In this document: positions 59,656 to 64,000 of the stretch, piece by piece
Position numbering within the stretch: the first letter of the stretch is position 1
Layout: each line of letters opens with the position of its first letter
Source: Microcaldota archaeon
GTDB lineage: Archaea > Micrarchaeota > Micrarchaeia > Norongarragalinales > UBA97
DNA: 64,000 nucleotides
Direction: 5' to 3'
Assembly (NCBI GenBank): GCA_016194335.1
Contig: JACQBR010000017.1
Coordinates: forward strand, 1-64,000
Notes under the pieces: model-generated
What the model was told of the DNA's origin: nothing
Databases searched by the model: none
The model's input: the letters and a program-made list of their open reading frames with translations, nothing else
Program-made: the position numbers and the translations under genes

Positions 59656-59902
59656 CTTTTGCATTCGCGGTAGCGGATTCGCAACCTTTTTAAAAGGCCG
59701 TTGCGTAATGCTAATGCGGATTCTCTAAGGTGGGTTGGACTGGTCGCACCCGCCTTCCCTTGACGGGAGGGCCTGATTTTCGAAGCGACCGGTTCATTTT
59801 CGATTTTTGCCCTTACGGCCATTCTTCCCCGTTGCCCCAGTTTTCCATTCGGCCGCTGGGGATTAAATTCCCCGCCGTTTTTCTATAATCGGTTTTTGCG
59901 AA
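59656..59902. other. Intergenic region with three hairpins
   Basis: No gene is supported in these 247 bp. Hairpins: CGCAA-CCTTTT-T-AAAAGG-CCG-TTGCG (59680-59705), GGTGGG/CCCGCC (59729-59754, one G-T), and CTTCCC/GGGAGG (59754-59770). TTTAAAAG could also be a TATA box. The 8-mer GCGGATTC is repeated at 59673 and 59716. It may encode a small structured RNA, or be the terminator and leader between tRNA-Lys and the rhomboid gene. Confidence 0.3.
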
Positions 59903-60703
59903 ATGCCCGAATCTTTTAGCGCGCCGGTCTCCGGCCGAAAGTTCCCCTACGCGACCGCACTGATTTCCCTCGCCGTAGTCGCCTTCTATTTTTACCTCTC
60001 GGGCGGTTCCCTCTTCATAAGCGACGAGCGCCTTTCGGCGTTTTCCCTCAGCCCCGGCGGCTCGCCATTGGGGGTGGTCGCCCACCTCTTCGCCCACGTG
60101 GGCCCCCGGCACCTCGCGAGCAATGTCCTGCCCCTCTTGGCGTTCGGCTACGTTTTCGAAATGTCTGTGGGATGGCTTGAGGCGTTTTTCGTCTTTCTCG
60201 CGTCGGGCGCGATTGCGGGGGGCGTTTTTTCCCTGCTCAATCCCGCAGTCGCGCTCGTGGGCGCAAGCACGGGCGTTGCGGGCCTCATAGGGGGAAGCTG
60301 CCTCAGCGCCCCGAAGTCGGCATTCGTTCTGCTTCTCTTCACGCCTCTCTTCGTCTACTTCATCCTCCTTCCCTCCGCCGACCTCGCGTCCGGCGGCCAG
60401 GCTGCCGCCCTGGAAAAGAAATCCGGGGGCCTCGCAGACCTCTACGCGGCGCAGGTTGCCCAAAACCGGCCAAAGGAAGCGCAGCAAACTGCGCAGGAAA
60501 TTTCGGCAGTTGAGCAAAGCAGGCTTGCGCTTTCGAAAGGAATCGAGCGCGAGGGGAAAAGCTCTTCCGACGCACTCGTCCATGTCGTTGGCGCGCTTGT
60601 GGGAATGGCGTTCGTCATCCTCTTCCGCAGGAGTGCCGCCGACAAGGGCGTCGCAGAGCTGGAGGAAACCATCGGCAGCCTGGGCCGTGCCCTCGGCCTC
60701 TAA
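59903..60703 (+). CDS. Rhomboid-family intramembrane protein
   Basis: The 266-residue protein has rhomboid features: LFAHVGPRHLASNVLPLLAFG (helix with His and Asn), GASTG (GxSxG nucleophile, Ser about 115) and a C-terminal helix with the catalytic-type His (ALVHVVGALVGMAFVIL). It has six to seven hydrophobic helices. A hydrophilic insert of about 70 residues (around 165-230) separates the nucleophile from the His helix, longer than usual. It is probably an active serine protease of the membrane. Confidence 0.82.
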   Translation: MPESFSAPVSGRKFPYATALISLAVVAFYFYLSGGSLFISDERLSAFSLSPGGSPLGVVAHLFAHVGPRHLASNVLPLLAFGYVFEMSVGWLEAFFVFLASGAIAGGVFSLLNPAVALVGASTGVAGLIGGSCLSAPKSAFVLLLFTPLFVYFILLPSADLASGGQAAALEKKSGGLADLYAAQVAQNRPKEAQQTAQEISAVEQSRLALSKGIEREGKSSSDALVHVVGALVGMAFVILFRRSAADKGVAELEETIGSLGRALGL

Positions 60704-60767
60704 GCAATGCCGCCACGCCGCCCAATCAAATCGGTTAAGAGCGTTTTTACTCCCTATTTCATTATCC

Positions 60768-60890
60768 GCAGGGTTGACAGAGCAGCCATGTGCTCGACTG
60801 CAGAAACGCCCTTTTCAGCCAACGACAAAAGTTGGGAAAGAATCGCTATGCGGCCATCGAGTTAGAGGGGTGCAACTCCCCTACCCTGCT
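60768..60890 (+). tRNA. tRNA-Cys(GCA) with a 52-nt anticodon-loop intron
   Basis: Acceptor GCAGGGT (60768-60774) pairs with ACCCTGC (60883-60889) and the discriminator is T60890, as expected for Cys. The D-stem is short (ACA/TGT). Anticodon stem CTCGA/TCGAG, loop CTGCAG|A, anticodon GCA. The 37/38 intron (60804-60855) has central helix CTGC/GCGG and an internal CCAAC/GTTGG hairpin. Variable loop TTAG; T-arm AGGGG-TGCAACT-CCCCT, with G at position 55 instead of T. No CCA is encoded. Confidence 0.9.
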
Positions 60891-61081
60891 CTCAGCCCGT
60901 TCTTCGCAAGCTCATCACCGTCTGTTGGCCTGACGCGTCTCGGATTCCCCGAATCCTCGATAGCCTCGCCGGCCTGTTGGCCTCCTGCGGCATTCGCTTG
61001 CTCGATGCTCGCAAACTCGAAAGTTTGCGGCACCGGCAAACGCAAAAAGCGTTTGCGTGGAAGCGCTGGCGGAAAGTGCCG
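60891..61081. other. Intergenic region with three perfect hairpins after tRNA-Cys
   Basis: No gene is supported. Perfect stems: GGATTC-CCC-GAATCC (60942-60956), CGCAAACT-CGAA-AGTTTGCG (61010-61029) and GCAAACGC-AAAAA-GCGTTTGC (61036-61056). The 10-mer CTGTTGGCCT occurs twice (60922, 60974). The second and third share the CGCAAAC motif. It may be a structured non-coding RNA or a bidirectional terminator before the convergent E1-like gene. Confidence 0.35.
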
Positions 61082-62056
61082 TCACAACTTTCTTTTCTCT
61101 GACGCTCCCAGCTTGCTTAGGATAATCGCGTTAGCTTCAGCCGCCCTGTTTCTCTCCCGCGCCCTTACTGTGACGCGCAAGTTGCGGAAAACCGCGCATT
61201 CAAGCCCGTTTACGCTCAGCTTGAGCAGGCTGCCGTAAGCGTGGGGAAGGAGCGGTTCGAGTGCCTCAAGCATCCGTTTCGTGCCGTAGTGCCTAACTTT
61301 TTTCCCCTGAGGGTTGAGGAAGAGCCACTCGCCTCCCCCGCATGAGAGTATCGCGTTCTCCCCCCCTCCTTCGAGCCGTTCAAACTGCCTTTTTGCACAC
61401 GTCGGGCATTGTGGGTTGCGTTTGAGCAGGAGGGTTCTGGTTCTTGCCGTCCGGCTTTCGAAATACCGCAGTTTCCCCGTGAGTTCAGGAGTTTCTCCAG
61501 CTAGAATCCTCTTCGTTTCCTCCACTTGCATTTCTGAAGCCATTTTAATCGCTTTGAGCTCCACTCCAACTTCGGAACAGCTGACCGGCTCGGTTGGAAG
61601 GGCGGGGGCCCAGCATTCGAAGCAGGGTCTTCCGGGAGGAACGGTTGTGGCGCACATCGCCCCGCCTGCCAGCGCGCCGCAGTAAACCCATGGAATGCCG
61701 TTCTTCAGGCAGTATTGGTTGATAAGCGCCCTCGTGCCCCAGTTGTCCGTGCAGTCAAGCACTATGCTGGCGCCGCCAAGCAGCTTCCGGGCGTTTCCCG
61801 CTCGGAGGTGCTCGCACTCAGCTTGCACTTCAACCCCGAATTTTTTTCCGGCAATCCGTTTTGCCTCGCCCGCCTTGAGCCGCCCGACACTATTTTTGCA
61901 ATAAAGCGCGCATCCGCCAATGTCGCTTTCGCGGATGAAGTCCCTGTCGATTACCCGGAGCGAGATCCCCTTTAGCACGCAGAGAATTTTGAGCGAATGC
62001 GTTCCCGTCCTTCCGGCTCCGACGATGACGGCGAGCTTTCCTTTCGGTTTTTTCAC
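61082..62056 (-). CDS. E1-like adenylyltransferase (ThiF/MoeB/HesA family)
   Basis: The 324-residue protein has the Rossmann loop VIVGAGRTGTHSLKIL (GxGxxG variant), VIDRDFIRESDIGG, DCTDNWGTRALIN and two CxxC zinc pairs (Cys145/148 and Cys217/220). Cys160 in VSCSEVGV aligns with the conserved crossover region. Family members adenylate ubiquitin-like or sulfur-carrier proteins such as SAMP, MoaD or ThiS. Its partner is not in the window. The C-terminal 80 residues after the second zinc pair extend beyond the core fold. Confidence 0.85.
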   Translation of the reverse strand: MKKPKGKLAVIVGAGRTGTHSLKILCVLKGISLRVIDRDFIRESDIGGCALYCKNSVGRLKAGEAKRIAGKKFGVEVQAECEHLRAGNARKLLGGASIVLDCTDNWGTRALINQYCLKNGIPWVYCGALAGGAMCATTVPPGRPCFECWAPALPTEPVSCSEVGVELKAIKMASEMQVEETKRILAGETPELTGKLRYFESRTARTRTLLLKRNPQCPTCAKRQFERLEGGGENAILSCGGGEWLFLNPQGKKVRHYGTKRMLEALEPLLPHAYGSLLKLSVNGLECAVFRNLRVTVRARERNRAAEANAIILSKLGASEKRKL

Positions 62057-62129
62057 ATTTCCTTTTTCCTTCGGAAAGGCTATATTGGGGCAGGCGGTCC
62101 GGGGGCCAAGTAGGCGTTTTTTCCCTTTT

Positions 62130-62174
62130 TCAACGCTCCATACGTATTTATCCGTTGAGTTATAACGTAGTTAT
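62130..62174. promoter_or_regulatory. Operator region for the cysteine-containing regulator
   Basis: TCAACG (62130-62135) and CGTTGA (62153-62158) form an inverted repeat around a TACGTATTTATC box. Immediately after, ATAAC-GTA-GTTAT (62162-62174) is a second perfect dyad. Both precede the GTG at 62189 and suggest autoregulation. Confidence 0.4.
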
Positions 62175-62188
62175 CGGGTGGTTTGTAG

Positions 62189-62560
62189 GTGAGTCTTGTC
62201 CCTTGTGAAGACGTCGTGAAAACATTTCTTCCGGCATTGCGCGTGGCGATTGCGCGGGAGCTCCACTCAGACTATTCGATGGACCAGGTTTCGATTGCCG
62301 GACACATGGGCGTCACGCAGGCCGCGGTGAGCAAATACCTTTCGGGCGCGATGAAGGGGGGCGTCGCAAGGCTTTCGAACGACGACAAGATCGTGGCATC
62401 GGCCAAGAAGATTGCGCGTTCGATTGCGGTCGAAAGGGTTTCCAAGCCGTCGCTGGTGACTTCCGTCTGCCAGAGTTGCATGGATTTCCGCAACGCTGAT
62501 TGCGTCTTCAACAGTGTCGGTCCCGAAGGCAGCCCCCATCAGCCGCGCTTGGCGCAATAA
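62189..62560 (+). CDS. HTH regulator with C-terminal cysteine motif (COG2522-like)
   Basis: A 123-residue protein: an N-terminal helix-turn-helix (about 20-60, MDQVSIAGHMGVTQAAVSKYLSG) and a C-terminal CQSCMDFRNADC motif able to bind a metal or an Fe-S cluster. This family (COG2522) is archaeal and often sits beside metabolic genes. Here it lies 100 bp upstream of sufC, so it may sense Fe-S status. The start is GTG 62189. Confidence 0.78.
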   Translation: MSLVPCEDVVKTFLPALRVAIARELHSDYSMDQVSIAGHMGVTQAAVSKYLSGAMKGGVARLSNDDKIVASAKKIARSIAVERVSKPSLVTSVCQSCMDFRNADCVFNSVGPEGSPHQPRLAQ

Positions 62561-62660
62561 TTTCCACACCATTGCCTTTTCAGCACTGCATCATATTCGT
62601 AGGCTTCATCCTGCTTTTTTCCCAGCACGGGCTGGAGATTTCTGCGGGGGTTTTGAACTC

Positions 62661-63428
62661 ATGTCCAAACTGCTCGTAAAAGGGCTTCACGTCAGCATCG
62701 AGGGGAAGGAAATACTCAAGGGCGTCGACCTTTCGGTGCGCTCGGGGGAAGTCCACGCCATAATGGGGCCCAACGGAGGGGGGAAGAGCACCCTCGCTTC
62801 GGCGCTGATGGGCCATCCCAAATACGCAATCACTTCCGGCGACGTCACCCTTGACGGGAAGAGCATCTTGGCCCTCGATGCCTCGAAACGCGCCCGCGCG
62901 GGCATTTTCCTCGCGTTCCAATACCCCCAGGAGGTCCAGGGCGTGAGCCTCGAGTCGTTTTTGAGAATGGCGTACAACGCCGTGCATGCCAAGCAGATAA
63001 GCCCGCTGGAGTTCAGGCCCATTTTGGAAGGGAAGATGGCGCTGCTGGGCGTTGATGGCGCGTTTGCTGGCCGTTATCTCAACGACGGTTTTTCCGGAGG
63101 GGAGAAGAAACGCGCCGAGATTCTCCAGATGGCCGTGCTTGAGCCCAAAATCGCGATTCTTGACGAGACCGACAGTGGGCTTGACGTGACTGCGCTCCAG
63201 AAGGTTGGCGAGGGGATTTGCAGAATCGCCTCCGAAACCGGCGCGGGTTGCGTCATCATCACCCATTACGAGCGCATCCTCCGCTATGTCAAGCCCGGTT
63301 TCACCCACGTGATGCTCGGCGGCAGGATTGTGAAAAGCGGCGGGTTCGAGCTGGTTTCGCAAATCGAGAAGAGGGGTTACGACTGGCTCAAGCAAGCTCA
63401 AGCGCCCGAAGAGCGCACTTCCGGTTAA
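62661..63428 (+). CDS. sufC: Fe-S assembly ATPase SufC
   Basis: SufC is the ABC ATPase of the SUF scaffold SufBC(2)D. The 255-residue protein has Walker A GPNGGGKST, the Q-loop FLAFQYPQEVQGVS, the FSGGEKKRAEILQ signature and Walker B AILDETDSGLD, then the His loop VIITHYERIL. ATG 62661 is where the family begins. sufB follows 10 bp later. Confidence 0.96.
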   Translation: MSKLLVKGLHVSIEGKEILKGVDLSVRSGEVHAIMGPNGGGKSTLASALMGHPKYAITSGDVTLDGKSILALDASKRARAGIFLAFQYPQEVQGVSLESFLRMAYNAVHAKQISPLEFRPILEGKMALLGVDGAFAGRYLNDGFSGGEKKRAEILQMAVLEPKIAILDETDSGLDVTALQKVGEGICRIASETGAGCVIITHYERILRYVKPGFTHVMLGGRIVKSGGFELVSQIEKRGYDWLKQAQAPEERTSG

Positions 63429-63438
63429 GTGATTTGAA

Positions 63439-64000
63439 ATGGCAATCGAACTCAATTCAGAACGCGGGGGCGGCGCGGCGCTTGCGCTTGGTTACAAATT
63501 CCTCACCCGGCCCGGCATTACCGAAAGGACGGTGCGGGAAATTTCCGCAGCAAAAGGCGAGCCCGACTGGATGCTAGAGCGCAGGCTGAAGTCGTTCAGG
63601 ATTTTCCAGGGCAAGCCCATTCCCACATGGGGGCCCGACCTTTCCGGCCTTGACCTAAGCGCCATCACCTATTTCGCCTCGCTTAAGGGCGGGGAGCACC
63701 GCGACTGGAAGGATGTCCCGGCCGAAATAAAGTTGCAGTTTGAAAAATTGGGGGTTCCGGAGGCGGAGCGGAAGTTCCTTTCCGGAAGCGGGGCTATGGT
63801 GGAATCACAGTGGGTTTACAAGAGCGTGCGCAAGGAGCTCGAAGATGCGGGCGTGATTTTCATGAGCACCGACGACGCCGTGCAGCAGCACCCAGAGATT
63901 GTCAAGGAATATTTCATGACCAAGTGCGTGCCTCCAACCGACAACAAGTTCGCCGCTTTGCACGGGGCGGTTTGGTCGGGTGGGGCTTTCGTTTTCATTC
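63439..64000 (+). CDS. sufB: Fe-S assembly scaffold SufB, N-terminal part cut by window edge
   Basis: The frame opens at ATG 63439 and runs through the window end (187 codons seen). The residues YKFLTRPGITERTVREISAAKGEPDWMLERRLKS and PTWGPDLSGLDLSAITYFASLKGGEHRDW are characteristic of SufB. VIFMSTDDAVQQHPEIVKEYF follows. With sufC upstream, the SUF operon evidently continues beyond the window, probably with sufD. Confidence 0.95.
   Translation, partial: MAIELNSERGGGAALALGYKFLTRPGITERTVREISAAKGEPDWMLERRLKSFRIFQGKPIPTWGPDLSGLDLSAITYFASLKGGEHRDWKDVPAEIKLQFEKLGVPEAERKFLSGSGAMVESQWVYKSVRKELEDAGVIFMSTDDAVQQHPEIVKEYFMTKCVPPTDNKFAALHGAVWSGGAFVFI

Noticed and set aside
1-64000. CRISPR array, insertion sequence or prophage
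   Set aside because: No regularly spaced repeats, transposase domains or phage structural genes were seen; the only dispersed repeat is the double-hairpin element.

Overview
The window is archaeal and GC-rich (roughly 57-60% by eye). It carries only archaeal-type information genes: transcription factor TFE, Pelota, EF-1beta, Pth2, CCA enzyme class I, Trm56, HerA and NurA, Elp3, and GatD/GatE. It also has archaeal-type PEP carboxylase, archaeal phosphoglycerate mutase (ApgM), RibL-type FAD synthase and class III (type IV pilin-like) signal peptides. Genes are compact, often leaderless or with GTG/TTG starts. Several tRNA genes carry multiple introns at unusual positions. Together this suggests a DPANN-type lineage (Micrarchaeota/ARMAN-like or Diapherotrites-like); that placement is inference. 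No CRISPR array, rRNA or insertion sequence was seen.

Layout. 1-10.5 kb: edge of a HAD phosphatase, an Lrp-type regulator with a palindromic operator, a secreted beta-propeller lipoprotein, gatC-gatA, a Rad50-like ATPase, a Mut7-C RNase, a 49-residue cysteine protein behind a perfect palindrome, and a Zn-ribbon/ribL/EF-1beta cluster. 10.7-11.0 kb: a tRNA-Arg(GCG) interrupted by two clear introns and one probable one. 11-24 kb: herA, CCA enzyme, thpR, elp3, a type IIG restriction-modification gene with lower GC, gatD-gatE. 24.5-34.5 kb: a type IV pilus locus with VirB11-like ATPase, two TadC-type membrane proteins, four mini-pilins, a prepilin peptidase and six larger pilin-like proteins. 34.5-46.6 kb: pelota, several hypothetical genes, an ACT-domain protein, gatB, nurA, pth2, vapBC, a metallo-beta-lactamase-fold protein and a DEAD-box helicase. 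46.6-56.7 kb: surface and regulatory proteins, PEP carboxylase, an endonuclease III homologue, apgM and enolase, and a JAMM protease. 56.9-62.1 kb: PRC-barrel protein, three more intron-bearing tRNA genes (initiator Met, Lys-CTT, Cys-GCA), TFE, Trm56, rhomboid and an E1-like enzyme. 62.2-64 kb: a cysteine-containing regulator followed by sufC and the start of sufB.

The most striking feature is the tRNA set. All four tRNA genes are interrupted, with about nine introns in total. Positions include 9/10, 30/31, 43/44 and 59/60, and most junctions fit a bulge-helix-bulge that can be drawn base by base. The T-loop introns of tRNA-Arg and tRNA-Lys look homologous. The initiator tRNA has a second copy of its 5' exon located where the promoter predicts the transcript to start. 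A second discovery-type signal is a pair of about 94-bp double-hairpin repeats with TATAGC ends, in opposite orientation, at 41.9 and 56.8 kb.

Functionally the window covers translation fidelity (GatCAB and GatDE for Asn/Gln-tRNA, Elp3, Trm56, CCA addition, Pelota rescue, Pth2), end resection and repair (Rad50, HerA, NurA, EndoIII), lower glycolysis and anaplerosis (ApgM, enolase, PEPC), Fe-S assembly (SUF) and surface pili.
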